From positions 1,364,001 to 1,428,000 of the forward strand of contig NZ_CP049989.1 of NCBI RefSeq assembly GCF_011388215.1: a stretch of 64,000 nucleotides of DNA, read 5' to 3'. Shown here in pieces: positions 8,574 through 21,512 of this stretch; position 1 is the stretch's first letter; each line of letters opens with the position of its first letter. The DNA is from Hydrogenophaga crocea. Its GTDB lineage: Bacteria > Pseudomonadota > Gammaproteobacteria > Burkholderiales > Burkholderiaceae_C. The position numbers and the translations under genes are program-made. The notes under the pieces are model-generated. The model made no database searches, had not been told where the DNA came from, and was given only the letters and a program-made list of their open reading frames with translations.

Positions 8574-9581
8574 ATGTCTTTGCCCGCCTCGCCGTCCCCC
8601 TGGCGCCTGTCCGTCGCGCCGATGATGGACTGGACGGACCGTCACTGCCGTTACCTGCACCGCCTGCTCACGAAGCACACCCTGCTGTACACCGAGATGG
8701 TGACCACGGGCGCGCTGATGCACGGCAGCGTGCAGCGCCACCTGCGCTTCAATGCCGAGGAACACCCGGTGGCGCTGCAGCTCGGGGGCAGCGAGCCCGA
8801 CGACCTGGCCCGCGCCGCGAAGATGGGCGAGGACTGGGGCTACGACGAGATCAACCTCAACTGCGGCTGCCCGAGCGAGCGTGTGCAGCGCGGCGCCTTC
8901 GGCGCCTGCCTGATGGCCGAGCCGCAGACCGTGGCCGATGGCGTGAAGGCGATGAAGGACGCGGTGTCACTCCCTGTCACGGTCAAGCACCGCATCGGCA
9001 TCGACAAGACCGAGAGCTACGAATTCGTGCGCGACTTCGTGGGCACCGTGGCCGAGGCCGGCTGCGAGGTGTTCATCGTGCACGCACGCAACGCCTGGCT
9101 GCAGGGCCTGAGCCCCAAAGAGAACCGCGAGATCCCGCCGCTGCGCTACGAGCTCGCGCACCGGCTCAAGCGCGACTTTCCGCGGCTCACGATCGCGGTC
9201 AACGGCGGCATCACCACCAATGCGCAGATCGCCGAGCACCTGCAGCACGTGGACGGCGTGATGCTGGGGCGCGAGGCCTACCACCACCCCTGGCTGCTCA
9301 CCACCTGGGACGAGGCTTTCTACGGCGACGCGCCGAGCACCGTCACGCGCGAATGGGTGGAAGACCAGATGGTGCGCTACATGGAGCGCGCCCACGCCGA
9401 AGACGGCTGCCCCTGGTACGCGATCGCGCGGCACATGCTGGGCCTGCGCCACGGTCTGCGCGGCGCGCGCAAGTGGCGCCAGGTGTGGAGCGACCACCGC
9501 CTCAAGCCGCTGCCGCCGCGCGAGGTGTGGGCCATGGCCCAGGCGCACGTGAGCGACGAGCCGGAAGCCTTGCCGGCCTAG
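8574..9581 (+). CDS. dusA: tRNA-dihydrouridine(20/20a) synthase
   Basis: This FMN-dependent enzyme reduces U20/U20a in the tRNA D-loop. The protein has 335 residues. It has the DusA hallmarks VAPMMDWTDRHCRY at the start, LQLGGSEP, and NLNCGCPSERVQ with catalytic Cys99. The motif HARNAWLQGLSPKENREIPP separates DusA from DusB and DusC. The C-terminal helical tRNA-binding part is present (HMLGLRHGLRGARKWRQ). Its stop and that of the convergent gntR gene share one CTAG (9578-9581). Confidence 0.95.
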   Translation: MSLPASPSPWRLSVAPMMDWTDRHCRYLHRLLTKHTLLYTEMVTTGALMHGSVQRHLRFNAEEHPVALQLGGSEPDDLARAAKMGEDWGYDEINLNCGCPSERVQRGAFGACLMAEPQTVADGVKAMKDAVSLPVTVKHRIGIDKTESYEFVRDFVGTVAEAGCEVFIVHARNAWLQGLSPKENREIPPLRYELAHRLKRDFPRLTIAVNGGITTNAQIAEHLQHVDGVMLGREAYHHPWLLTTWDEAFYGDAPSTVTREWVEDQMVRYMERAHAEDGCPWYAIARHMLGLRHGLRGARKWRQVWSDHRLKPLPPREVWAMAQAHVSDEPEALPA

Positions 9582-10234
9582 GTGGCGGCCTCGAGGCCGC
9601 TGGCGAAGTGCTCGCGCATGCGCTGCACCGTGAGGGCGCCGTCGCGGGCCTGCAGGGCGGCCAGGATGGCCCGGTGCTCGGCCAGCGATTCTTCGATGCG
9701 ACCGGTCTTGAACAGCGAGTGGTGGCGGTTGAGCTTCATGACCTTGCGCAGGTCGCTCACCATCTGCAGCCGCCAGCGGTTGTCGGCCAGCTCCAGCAGC
9801 CGCAGGTGAAAGCGCTCGTTGACCGCGAAGAAGCGGTCGCGTTCGGCCTGGGCGGTTTCCAGTTCCTGGTGCAGCGCCGCGAGCTCGGCGATGGCCGAGG
9901 CCGGGGCGTGCGCCGCCACCTCGCCCGCGGCGTCGGCCTCGAGCAGCGACAGCAGGTGGTAGACGTCGCGCAGGTCCTTCTCGGACACTTCGGTCACGTA
10001 GGCGCCGCGGCGCACCTTCATGGTCACCAGGCCTTCGGCGGCCAGCACCTTGAGCGCCTCGCGCAGGGGTGTGCGGCTGATGCCGTATTCGTCGGCGATC
10101 TTGAGTTCGTCGATCCAGCTGCCGGGCTCGAGCTCGCGGCGGAAAATGCGCTGGCGCAGCAGCTCGGCCACCTCTTCGTAGAGGGCGCGCGGGGCCAGCG
10201 AGGCCGCGGAGGAGGGGGCGGTGGCGGTGTCCAT
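9578..10234 (-). CDS. GntR-family (FCD/FadR-type) transcriptional regulator
   Basis: The 218-residue protein has an N-terminal winged helix of the GntR type (LYEEVAELLRQRIFRRELEPG, then ISRTPLREALKVLAAEGLV) followed by an all-helical FCD ligand domain. In the ligand domain, Asp and His residues (DVYHLL, NERFHLRLL, EHRAIL) are placed to bind a metal and a carboxylate ligand. I chose ATG 10234 rather than the more upstream ATG because the latter would add a non-family leader that crosses the promoter region. It is divergent from the methylmalonyl-CoA mutase operon with 115 bases between. A local regulator of propionate or methylcitrate metabolism is therefore likely, but this is inferred from position. 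Confidence 0.88.
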   Translation of the reverse strand: MDTATAPSSAASLAPRALYEEVAELLRQRIFRRELEPGSWIDELKIADEYGISRTPLREALKVLAAEGLVTMKVRRGAYVTEVSEKDLRDVYHLLSLLEADAAGEVAAHAPASAIAELAALHQELETAQAERDRFFAVNERFHLRLLELADNRWRLQMVSDLRKVMKLNRHHSLFKTGRIEESLAEHRAILAALQARDGALTVQRMREHFASGLEAAT

Positions 10235-10263
10235 GCAGGCGCGCATTCTACGCGGACAGAAAT

Positions 10264-10292
10264 TCTGCATCAATAATTATGAATGATGTAGA
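10264..10292. promoter_or_regulatory. Candidate operator between gntR and the propionyl-CoA operon
   Basis: TCTGCATCA and TGATGTAGA form an inverted repeat (8 of 9 bases pair) with an 11-base A/T-rich spacer. It sits in the only A/T-rich stretch between the divergent genes. The regulator start is 30 bases to one side and the mutase start 58 bases to the other. This is a reasonable site for the dimeric GntR regulator. No clear -35/-10 pair could be assigned. Confidence 0.4.
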
Positions 10293-10349
10293 CTCGCGGC
10301 CATTGCGCCGGACCTCCCGGCCACCCTGCCCATTGCCTTTGCCACTGCC

Positions 10350-12502
<2,153 letters not shown>

Positions 12503-12506
<4 letters not shown>

Positions 12507-13519
12507 GCCTGGCCGTGACGCCGCACGCGCTGTTCGACGGCATCGTGCACGGCCAGGGCATGGCGCAGCGCCGCGCCATGGCCAAGGCCATCACGCTGCT
12601 CGAATCGACGCGCGCCGACCACCGCGCGCAGGGCGATGCGCTGCTCACCGCGCTGCTGCCGCAAACGGGCAAGGCCTTTCGCATGGGCCTGTCGGGCGTA
12701 CCCGGCGTGGGCAAGAGCACCTTCATCGAGGCCCTGGGCCTGCACCTTATCGCGCAGGGGCACCGCGTGGCGGTGCTCACCATCGACCCCTCGAGCACGG
12801 TCTCGGGCGGCTCCATCCTGGGCGACAAAACGCGCATGGAGCAGCTCTCGGTGCACGAGCGCGCCTTCATCCGCCCCAGCCCGAGCGGCGGCACGCTGGG
12901 CGGCGTGGCCGAAAAAACGCGCGAGGCCCTGCTGGTCTGCGAGGCCGCGGGCTTCGACGTGGTGATCGTCGAGACCGTGGGCGTGGGCCAGAGCGAGACC
13001 GCGGTGGCCGCCATGACCGACTGCTTCGTGCTGCTGCAGTTGCCCAACGCGGGCGACGACCTGCAGGCGATCAAGAAGGGCGTGATGGAGATCGCCGACC
13101 TGGTGGTCATCAACAAGGCCGACATCGACCCCGACGCCGCGACCCGCGCGCGCGCCATGATCACCTCGTCGCTGCGCCTGCTGGGCCAGCACGGGCGGCC
13201 CGAACACGCGGCGCACGACACGGCGCACTGGCACCCCACCGTGATGCAGCTGAGCGCGCTCAAGGCCCAGGGCATTACCGCTTTCTGGGACGAAATCGAA
13301 CGCTTTCGCACCCTGCAGACGGCCAACGGCGAGCTCGCCGCGCGCCGCCAGCGCCAGGCCCGCGCCTGGATGTGGGAGCGCATCGACGCCGGCCTGAAGC
13401 AGCGCTTTCGCGAGCACCCCGCGGTGCGCGCCGCGCTCGCAGCCACCACCACCCAAGTGCTCGCCGGGCAGCTGCCCGCGAGCACCGCGGCGCGGCAGTT
13501 GCTCGCGCTGTTCGACTGA
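12503..13519 (+). CDS. meaB: Methylmalonyl-CoA mutase-associated GTPase MeaB
   Basis: This G3E-family P-loop GTPase (also called ArgK/YgfD) gates cobalamin loading and protects or reactivates the mutase. The Walker A is [10 protein letters not shown], followed by a switch region with SILGDKTRM, a Walker B/switch [15 protein letters not shown] and a base-recognition NKAD. With the TTG start at 12503, overlapping the mutase stop, the length is 338 residues. A GTG at 12515 is an alternative. The frame runs further into the mutase gene, but that part is a shadow. The link to the mutase by a four-base overlap supports the function. Confidence 0.93.
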
Positions 13520-13537
13520 TTCCTCCGGAGAAGCACC

Positions 13538-15070
<1,533 letters not shown>

Positions 15071-15090
15071 CGGCCCGAGGAGAAAAGAAC

Positions 15091-17139
15091 ATGTTCAAGA
15101 AGATCCTGATCGCCAACCGCGGCGAAATCGCCTGCCGCGTGATCGCCACCGCCCGCAAGCTGGGCATCGCCACCGTGGCGGTGTACTCCGACGCCGACAA
15201 GGAAGCGCGCCACGTGCAGCTCGCCGACGAGGCGGTGCGCCTGGGCCCGCCGCCCTCGCGCGAGAGCTACCTGCTCGGCGACGCCATCATCGCGGCCGCG
15301 AAGGAGAAGGGCGCCGAGGCCATCCACCCGGGCTACGGATTCCTGTCGGAGAACGAAGACTTCGCGCGCAAGGTCGAAGAGGCCGGCCTGGTCTTCATCG
15401 GGCCCAAGCATTACTCCATTGCGGCTATGGGCGACAAGATCGCGTCCAAGAAGCTCGCGAACGAGGCCAAGGTCAGCACCATCCCGGGCCACAACGAACC
15501 CATCCAGTCGCCTGAAGAGGCGGTGGCCATCGCGCAGAAGATCGGCTACCCCGTGATGATCAAGGCCAGCGCGGGCGGCGGCGGCAAGGGCCTGCGCGTG
15601 GCCTTCAACGACAAGGAATGCCACGAGGGCTTTTCGAGCTGCCGCAACGAGGCGCGCAACAGCTTCGGCGACGACCGCGTGTTCATGGAGAAATTCGTCC
15701 AGGAGCCGCGCCACATCGAGATCCAGGTGCTGGGCGATGCGCACGGCAACGTGATTTACCTCAACGAGCGCGAGTGCTCGATCCAGCGCCGCCACCAGAA
15801 GGTGATCGAAGAGGCGCCGTCGCCCTTCATCAGCGAGGCCACGCGCAAGGCCATGGGCGAGCAGGCCGTGGCCCTGGCCAAGGCCGTGAAGTACCAGAGC
15901 GCGGGCACGGTGGAGTTCGTGGTCGGCAAGGACCAGGACTTCTATTTCCTCGAGATGAACACGCGCCTGCAGGTCGAGCACCCGGTGACGGAGTGCATCA
16001 CCGGCCTCGACCTAGTGGAGCTGATGATCCGCGTGGCCGCGGGCGAGAAGCTGCCGCTGGCCCAGGCCGACGTCAAGCGCGAGGGCTGGGCCATCGAGTG
16101 CCGCATCAATGCCGAAGACCCGTTCCGCAACTTCCTGCCCAGCACGGGCCGTCTGGTGCGCTTCATCGCGCCGCCGCAGACCATGTGGCAGGCCGACACG
16201 CAGCACCTGCAGGGCGTGCGTGTGGACACCGGCGTGCAGGACGGCGGCGAGATCCCCATGTACTACGACTCGATGATCGCCAAGCTCATCGTGCACGGCA
16301 AAGACCGCAACGACGCCATCGCCAAGATGCGCGAGGCGCTCAACGGCTTCGTGATCCGCGGCGTGCAGAGCAACATCCCGTTCCAGGCCGCGCTGCTCGC
16401 GCACCCCAAGTTCGTCAAGGGCGACTTCAACACCGGCTTCATCGCCGAGCACTACGGCCAGGGCTTTCGCGCCGAGGACGTGCCGCACGACGACCCCGAC
16501 TTCCTCGTGGCGCTCGCGGCCTTCGTGCGCCGCAAGAGCCGCGAGCGCGCGGCCGGCCTGAGCGGCCAGCTGCCCGGCTACGGCGTGAAGGTGGGCCACG
16601 ACTACACCGTGATCGTGCTCGACAAGGCCGGCCAGCACCGCCAGGTGCCGGTGCACGTGGACGAGGTGGTGGGGCAGATCGGCGCCGCGGTGGTCACGGT
16701 GGCGGGCCAGCGCTACGCCATCCACAGCCCCTCGCGCCTCAACGACGTGGTGATCACCGGCCAGTGCAACGACCGCGCCTTCACCGCGCAGCTCGAACGC
16801 GGCACGCCGTGCAACCCGCTCGCGCTCGTGGTGCAGCACAACGGCACGCGCATCGAGGCCATGGTGGTGTCGCCGCGCATGGCCGAGCTGCACGCGCTCA
16901 TGCCCTTCAAGGCGCCGCCCGACATGAGCAAATACGTGCTCTCGCCCATGCCCGGCCTGCTGGTGCAGGTGGCCGTGCAGCCGGGTCAGAAGGTGCAGGC
17001 CGGCGAACGCGTGGCCGTGATCGAGGCCATGAAGATGGAGAACGTGCTGTTCGCCTCGGCCGACGGCGTGGTGGCCAAGGTGGTCGCCAAGCAGGGCGAT
17101 TCGCTGGCGGTGGACCAGCCCATCGTCGAGTTCGAGTGA
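15091..17139 (+). CDS. pccA: Propionyl-CoA carboxylase alpha chain (biotin carboxylase + BCCP)
   Basis: The 682-residue protein starts with the biotin carboxylase motif [17 protein letters not shown], has the ATP-grasp glycine loop [13 protein letters not shown] at ~150-165, and has [14 protein letters not shown] near 288-301. It ends with a biotinyl domain whose EAMKMEN site carries biotin on Lys648, 35 residues from the C-terminus. The region between (about 450-600) is the BT domain that binds the beta chain. The ATG at 15091 follows CCGAGGAGAAAAG. The open frame further upstream lies inside pccB and was ignored. Confidence 0.95.
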   Translation: MFKKILIANRGEIACRVIATARKLGIATVAVYSDADKEARHVQLADEAVRLGPPPSRESYLLGDAIIAAAKEKGAEAIHPGYGFLSENEDFARKVEEAGLVFIGPKHYSIAAMGDKIASKKLANEAKVSTIPGHNEPIQSPEEAVAIAQKIGYPVMIKASAGGGGKGLRVAFNDKECHEGFSSCRNEARNSFGDDRVFMEKFVQEPRHIEIQVLGDAHGNVIYLNERECSIQRRHQKVIEEAPSPFISEATRKAMGEQAVALAKAVKYQSAGTVEFVVGKDQDFYFLEMNTRLQVEHPVTECITGLDLVELMIRVAAGEKLPLAQADVKREGWAIECRINAEDPFRNFLPSTGRLVRFIAPPQTMWQADTQHLQGVRVDTGVQDGGEIPMYYDSMIAKLIVHGKDRNDAIAKMREALNGFVIRGVQSNIPFQAALLAHPKFVKGDFNTGFIAEHYGQGFRAEDVPHDDPDFLVALAAFVRRKSRERAAGLSGQLPGYGVKVGHDYTVIVLDKAGQHRQVPVHVDEVVGQIGAAVVTVAGQRYAIHSPSRLNDVVITGQCNDRAFTAQLERGTPCNPLALVVQHNGTRIEAMVVSPRMAELHALMPFKAPPDMSKYVLSPMPGLLVQVAVQPGQKVQAGERVAVIEAMKMENVLFASADGVVAKVVAKQGDSLAVDQPIVEFE

Positions 17140-17147
17140 GGCCGGCC

Positions 17148-17639
17148 ATGACGACGACGCAACGGCCCTTCCGCGTGCTCGGCGTGCAGCAGATCGCCAT
17201 CGGCGGCCCCGACAAGCTGCGCCTGCAGAAACTCTGGGTCGACATGCTCGGCCTCGAAGTCACCGGCACCTTCCGCAGCGAGCGCGAGAACGTCGACGAA
17301 GACATCTGCGCGATCGGCAGCGGTCCGTTCAAGGTCGAGGTCGACCTGATGCAGCCGCTGGACCCCGAGAAGAAGCCCGCGGTGCACACCACGCCGCTCA
17401 ACCACATCGGCCTGTGGATCGACGACCTGCCGGTGGCGGTGGCATGGCTCACGCAGCAGGGCGTGCGCTTTGCGCCGGGCGGCATCCGCAAAGGCGCGGC
17501 GGGCTTCGACATCACCTTCCTGCACCCCAAGGCGAACGAGGAATTCCCGATCGCGGGCGAGGGCGTGCTGATCGAGCTCGTGCAGGCCCCGCCCGAGGTG
17601 GTCAAGGCCTTCGCCGCGCTGCAGGCCCGGCCGGCCTGA
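17148..17639 (+). CDS. mce: Methylmalonyl-CoA epimerase-like VOC family protein
   Basis: The 163-residue vicinal-oxygen-chelate protein converts (S)- to (R)-methylmalonyl-CoA, the step between PccAB and the mutase. It has the paired beta-alpha-beta-beta-beta modules, with likely metal ligands QQIAIGG (start of module 1), [14 protein letters not shown] (His) and a late [10 protein letters not shown] (Glu). It begins 8 bases after the pccA stop and is clearly co-transcribed. The sequence is somewhat divergent at the first metal position, where many epimerases have His in DHIGIAV and this one has Gln-Ile-Ala. I therefore rely partly on operon context. A related glyoxalase-like enzyme is the alternative. 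Confidence 0.78.
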   Translation: MTTTQRPFRVLGVQQIAIGGPDKLRLQKLWVDMLGLEVTGTFRSERENVDEDICAIGSGPFKVEVDLMQPLDPEKKPAVHTTPLNHIGLWIDDLPVAVAWLTQQGVRFAPGGIRKGAAGFDITFLHPKANEEFPIAGEGVLIELVQAPPEVVKAFAALQARPA

Positions 17640-17706
17640 GCGCGCGCGAACAAGGGCCATTTGCCGGCGCTGTTCGGGGTTTTGCCGCCCGTCGCGCTGC
17701 CTAAGC

Positions 17707-17771
17707 TGTCAGCACTTCCGTCCGGCGAGCCCGCCGGGCCCCCGCACCACACCGCTGCAGGAGTGCTGACA
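17707..17771 (+). promoter_or_regulatory. Long-range inverted repeat in the chemoreceptor leader
   Basis: TGTCAGCACT (17707-17716) and AGTGCTGACA (17762-17771) are perfect 10-base complements. They enclose a second hairpin, CCGGCG (17722-17727) with CGCCGG (17732-17737). The right arm covers the GGAG ribosome site of the downstream ATG at 17775, so an RNA fold could mask it. The site could instead be a protein operator. Confidence 0.45.
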
Positions 17772-17774
17772 CCC

Positions 17775-19289
17775 ATGGCGACCCCGAACCCCCTGATGCG
17801 CCCCGGCGTGGCGCTGATGCGCCGCTTTGCGCTGGGCGGCAAGCTCACGCTGCTGGCGATCGCGGCGCTCTGGCCGCTGGCCGCCAACGGCCTGATCCTC
17901 TGGCTCGCGCCCGGCTGGCCGCTGTGGCCGGTGGACATCGCCGGCACGCTGCTGCTGGTCTATGCCCTGGCGGCCTTCCACAGCGCGTTTGCAAGCGAGT
18001 TCCAGCGCGTGGTCGCCGTGATGGGCGAGGTGGCCGCCGGCAACCTGCGCACCGGCATCCGCGCCGAGGGCAGGGACGAGCTGGCCGAGCTGGCGCGGCT
18101 GCTCGACCGCATGGTGAGCAGCCTGTCGGCCATGGTGGCCGAGGTGCGCAGCAACTCGGCGCTGGTGGCGCATGCGGGCCAGAGCCTGGCCAGCGGCAAC
18201 CGCGAGCTCGCCGACCGCACCGAACAGCAGGCCGCCAACCTCGAACAGACCGCGGCCAGCGTGCAGCAGCTCACCGGCACGGTGGCACAGAACGCGCAGA
18301 CCGCGGGCGAGTCCGACCGCCGCGCGGCCCAGCTGCGCGATGCGGCCGAACACGGCGCGGGCTCCATGGGCCAGGCGGTGGTGACCGTCGAAGGCATCCA
18401 GAAGCGCGCGGCCCAGATGAACGAGATCATCGGCGTGATCGACAGCCTCGCGTTCCAGACCAACATCCTCGCGCTCAACGCCGCGGTGGAAGCCGCGCGC
18501 GCAGGCGAGCAGGGCCGCGGCTTTGCCGTGGTGGCCAGCGAGGTGCGAGGCCTCGCGCAGCGCTCGGCCGAATCGGCGCGCCAGATCCGCGGCCTGATCG
18601 AGGCCTCGCGCAGCCAGGTCGAGACCGGCGTGTCGCAGATCCGCGCGGCCGGCCAGAGCATCGACCAGATCGTCGACGGCGTGCGCGGCGTGGCCAGCAA
18701 CATGTCGCTGATCTCGGCCTCGAGCGCCGAGCAGAGCACGGGCCTGAGCGAAATCAGCACCGCGGTGCACCAGCTCGACCAGATCACCCAGCACAACGCG
18801 CAGATGGTGGAGCGCGCCGTGCAGCAGGCCGACCTGCTGGAGCGCCGCGCCGCGCACCTGGCGCGCGCGGTCTCGAGCTTCAAGCTGCAGCAGGGCACGG
18901 CCGAAGAGGCCATGGCGCTGGTCGATCGTGCGCTCGCGCACCGCCGACAGAGCACGCCCGACGCCTTCGTGCGCGACCTCACCGACCCGTCGCAGGCTTT
19001 CCACGACCGCGACATGTACGTGTTCGCGCTCGACAGCACCGGCGTCTACCGCGCCTTCGGCGGCAAGCCCGAGAAGGTGGGCAGCCGGGTGCAGGACATC
19101 GCGGGCATCGATGGCCAGGCGTTGCTCGCGGCCATCGTGGCGCAGGCCGAAGAAGGGCCGGGCTGGGTCGAGTACGACATCGTCAACCCCACCAGCGGCG
19201 CGGTGCAGGCCAAGATGTCCTACGTGGTGAAGGTCGACGCGCTCTACGTGGGCTGCGGCGTCTACAAGACCGCGGCCGCGCGCGCCTGA
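17775..19289 (+). CDS. Methyl-accepting chemotaxis protein with C-terminal Cache-like domain
   Basis: The 504-residue chemoreceptor has two membrane helices close together (about residues 23-45 and 48-68), so almost no periplasmic domain is present. A HAMP-like segment follows (VAAGNLRTGIRAEGRDELAELARLLD), then the long coiled-coil signalling domain with the conserved hairpin tip (IIGVIDSLAFQTNILALNAA, then RGFAVVASEVRGLAQRSA). After the signalling helix, residues ~375-500 form a Cache-like fold (DPSQAFHDRDMYVFALDSTGVYRAFGG ... VKVDALYVGCGVYK). Such a domain is usually outside the cell but here should be cytoplasmic. The start at ATG 17775 fits a GGAG ribosome site. The gene converges on rsxB. 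Confidence 0.88.
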   Translation: MATPNPLMRPGVALMRRFALGGKLTLLAIAALWPLAANGLILWLAPGWPLWPVDIAGTLLLVYALAAFHSAFASEFQRVVAVMGEVAAGNLRTGIRAEGRDELAELARLLDRMVSSLSAMVAEVRSNSALVAHAGQSLASGNRELADRTEQQAANLEQTAASVQQLTGTVAQNAQTAGESDRRAAQLRDAAEHGAGSMGQAVVTVEGIQKRAAQMNEIIGVIDSLAFQTNILALNAAVEAARAGEQGRGFAVVASEVRGLAQRSAESARQIRGLIEASRSQVETGVSQIRAAGQSIDQIVDGVRGVASNMSLISASSAEQSTGLSEISTAVHQLDQITQHNAQMVERAVQQADLLERRAAHLARAVSSFKLQQGTAEEAMALVDRALAHRRQSTPDAFVRDLTDPSQAFHDRDMYVFALDSTGVYRAFGGKPEKVGSRVQDIAGIDGQALLAAIVAQAEEGPGWVEYDIVNPTSGAVQAKMSYVVKVDALYVGCGVYKTAAARA

Positions 19290-19299
19290 GCGCGTTCGT

Positions 19300-19962
19300 T
19301 CAGCCGGGCGGGGCCTGGCGCTTGGCCCGGGCGCGGGCCAGTGCGGCTTCGATCACCGCGCGCTTGCGATCGAGCGCCCCGGGCTCGGTCAGCGTCGACG
19401 CCGCGGCCAGGTCGGCCAGCTTGGCCTCGGCCTTGTGTTCCAGGCGCTGCGCGTGTTCGGCGGCCTCGCGCGCCACGCGCTGCTGGCGCGCCAGGTAACG
19501 CTCGCGTCCCATGGCCGCCTGCGCCGGCGACCAACCGGCCCAGCCGGTGCGCTCGCCGCTCACGTTGTCGAGCGAAATGCAGTCGACGGGGCACACCGGG
19601 ATGCAGAGCTCGCAGCCCGTGCAAACCGGCTCGATCACGGTGTGCATGCGCTTGTTCGCGCCCACGATGGCGTCGGTGGGGCAGGCCTTGATGCACAGCG
19701 TGCAGCCGATGCACCAGGCTTCGTCGATCACGGCCACCGTCACCGGGCCTTCGATGCCGAATTTCGGGTCCAGGGGCAGGGCGGGGCGGCCGGTGAGCGC
19801 GGCCAGGCGCTGCACGCCTTCCTGGCCACCGGGCGGGCACTGGTTGATGCCGGCCTCGCCGTCGGCGATGGCCTGGGCATAACGCGCGCAGTCGGGGTAG
19901 CCGCAGCGCTGGCACTGTGTCTGGGGCAGGGCCTGGTCGATGCGGCGGGCGAGTTCGTTCAT
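19300..19962 (-). CDS. rsxB: RnfB/RsxB-type iron-sulfur protein (soluble)
   Basis: The 220-residue protein begins with an Fe-S domain, CQRCGYPDC plus a later Cys (N-QCPPGG), typical of RnfB. It then has two ferredoxin-type 4Fe-4S motifs, [12 protein letters not shown] and [12 protein letters not shown]. The N-terminal membrane anchor of classical RnfB is absent. The C-terminal ~75 residues are Ala/Arg/Glu-rich and probably helical. No rnfACDGE genes are nearby, so it may act as a free ferredoxin-like electron carrier. It follows phaZ by 28 bases on the same strand and ends ten bases from the chemoreceptor gene. Confidence 0.85.
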   Translation of the reverse strand: MNELARRIDQALPQTQCQRCGYPDCARYAQAIADGEAGINQCPPGGQEGVQRLAALTGRPALPLDPKFGIEGPVTVAVIDEAWCIGCTLCIKACPTDAIVGANKRMHTVIEPVCTGCELCIPVCPVDCISLDNVSGERTGWAGWSPAQAAMGRERYLARQQRVAREAAEHAQRLEHKAEAKLADLAAASTLTEPGALDRKRAVIEAALARARAKRQAPPG

Positions 19963-19990
19963 GTCGGCGGGGCGCCCGCCCCGCGAGGGG

Positions 19991-21385
19991 TCAGGCTTTG
20001 GCGGTGGTGCGGCGCGCGCGCGGCGCGGCGGCCGGGCTCGGGGCCGTGGCCTTGCGCGGCGCAGCGGCCTTCTTGGCGGCGGCCGTCTTGCGGGCCGGCT
20101 TGGCCGCAGGGGCGGCCTGGCCGCGCTCGTGTTCGGCGATGAAGGATTTCACCACGGGATAGACCATCTCGCGCCAGCGGCGGCCGCTGAAGATGCCATA
20201 GTGGCCCGCGCCCTTGGCCTCGTAGTGGCGGCTGTGGGTGGGCGGGATGCCGGTGCACAGCTCATGCGCGGCCGCGGTCTGGCCCGAGCCCGAGATGTCG
20301 TCGAGCTCGCCCTCGACCGTGAGCAGGCCGATGCCGCGGATGTCCTGCGGCCGCACGCGTTCGGCCTGGCCCTGTTCGTTCTTCACGTGCCAGGTGCCGT
20401 GGACCAGCTGGAACTCCTGGAACACCGTGCGGATGGTCTCCAGGTAGTAGTCGGCGTCCATGTCGAGCACGGCGTTGTACTCGTCGTAGAACTTGCGGTG
20501 CGCCTCGACGCTGTCGTTGTCGCCCTTGACCAGGTCCTGGAAGTAGTCGTAGTGGCTCTTGGCGTGGCGGTCGGGGTTCATGGCCACGAAGCCCGTGTGC
20601 TGCAGGAAGCCCGGGTACACGCGGCGGCCCGCGCCGGGGAATTTGTCGGGCACGCGGTAGATCACGTTGTTCTCGAACCACTCGAAGCTGCGCTGCATGG
20701 CCAGGTTGTTCACCGCCGTGGGCGATTTGCGCGCATCGATGGGGCCGCCCATCATGGTCATGGACAGCGGCAGCTTCTCGCCGCGGCTGGCCATGAGCGA
20801 GACCGCCGCGAGCACCGGCACCGTGGGCTGGCACACGCTCATCACGTGGCAGTTGCCATAGATGCCCTGCAGGTGGCGGATGAAGCGCTGCACGTAGTTC
20901 ACGTAGTCGTCGAGGTGGAATTCACCGTCGGACATGGGCACCAGGCGCGCGTTCTTCCAGTCGGTGATGCAGACCTTGTGGTCCTGCAGCAGCGTGCGCA
21001 CGGTGTCGCGCAACAGCGTGGCGTAGTGGCCGGACAGCGGCGCCACCACCAGCACCACGGGCTGCGACTTGAGCGTGGTGAGCGTGGCCGGGTCGTCGGT
21101 GAAGCGCTTGAAGCGGCGCAGTTCGCAGAACGGCAGGTCCACCTCCACCTGCTCGTGGATCGGCACTTCCACGCCGTTCACGCGCACCGTGCGGATGTTG
21201 AACTCGGGCTTTTCGTAATCCTTGCCGAGCCGGTGCATCAGGTCGTAGGCGGCCGAGATGCGCTGTGCCATGGGCAGTTGCGCGAAGGGCAGCACCGGGT
21301 TGGTGAACAGGCGCGATGCGACTTCGGCGAGGTCGGCGAAGGGCTCCATCATCGAGCGCTGCGTTTCGTAGAACTGGTACAGCAT
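19991..21385 (-). CDS. phaZ: Intracellular poly(3-hydroxybutyrate) depolymerase with basic Ala/Lys tail
   Basis: This depolymerase mobilises stored PHB. The 464-residue protein is of the PhaZ1 type ([15 protein letters not shown] start). It has a Cys nucleophile, Cys185 in MSVCQPTVP, replacing the usual lipase Ser, and a C-terminal His in [10 protein letters not shown]. The last ~40 residues (from about 425) are almost only Ala, Lys, Arg, Pro and Thr, a histone-H1-like tail that I do not recall as a standard part of the family. The ATG at 21385 fits the conserved start. It is oriented away from ygiD and probably co-transcribed with rsxB. Confidence 0.94.
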   Translation of the reverse strand: MLYQFYETQRSMMEPFADLAEVASRLFTNPVLPFAQLPMAQRISAAYDLMHRLGKDYEKPEFNIRTVRVNGVEVPIHEQVEVDLPFCELRRFKRFTDDPATLTTLKSQPVVLVVAPLSGHYATLLRDTVRTLLQDHKVCITDWKNARLVPMSDGEFHLDDYVNYVQRFIRHLQGIYGNCHVMSVCQPTVPVLAAVSLMASRGEKLPLSMTMMGGPIDARKSPTAVNNLAMQRSFEWFENNVIYRVPDKFPGAGRRVYPGFLQHTGFVAMNPDRHAKSHYDYFQDLVKGDNDSVEAHRKFYDEYNAVLDMDADYYLETIRTVFQEFQLVHGTWHVKNEQGQAERVRPQDIRGIGLLTVEGELDDISGSGQTAAAHELCTGIPPTHSRHYEAKGAGHYGIFSGRRWREMVYPVVKSFIAEHERGQAAPAAKPARKTAAAKKAAAPRKATAPSPAAAPRARRTTAKA

Positions 21386-21405
21386 GGCGTGGGCGAGGGC
21401 TTATG

Positions 21406-21448
21406 TTGCGGTGCAATGTAGCAGGAAGGAGTGCCCCTCATGTGAGGG
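21406..21448. promoter_or_regulatory. Possible regulatory palindromes between phaZ and the dioxygenase gene
   Basis: Two palindromes lie in the 127-base divergent spacer. TTGCGGTGCAA (21406-21416) is a TGC/GCA symmetric box of the kind recognised by PhaR-type regulators of PHB genes. CCCTCATGTGAGGG (21435-21448) is a perfect six-base inverted repeat with a two-base centre. Promoter elements are not clear. The assignment to PhaR is by pattern only. Confidence 0.3.
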
Positions 21449-21512
21449 AGAACACGCAGGAAATGGCCCCAACTGTCGCGTTCGCGAACACCCGGGCCGC
21501 ACAATCGGCCCC

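Noticed and set aside
7193..8575. Leftward extension of the CesT-like frame through the HD-GYP-like gene
   Set aside because: Its translation is low-complexity Ala/Arg/His sequence antisense to a well-supported gene.
10235..10273. Upstream ATG for the GntR regulator
   Set aside because: It would overlap the likely operator and promoter and add a 13-residue leader not seen in the family.
19300..19962. A complete Rnf/Rsx electron transport complex
   Set aside because: Only the RnfB-like gene is present. The neighbours are phaZ and a chemoreceptor.
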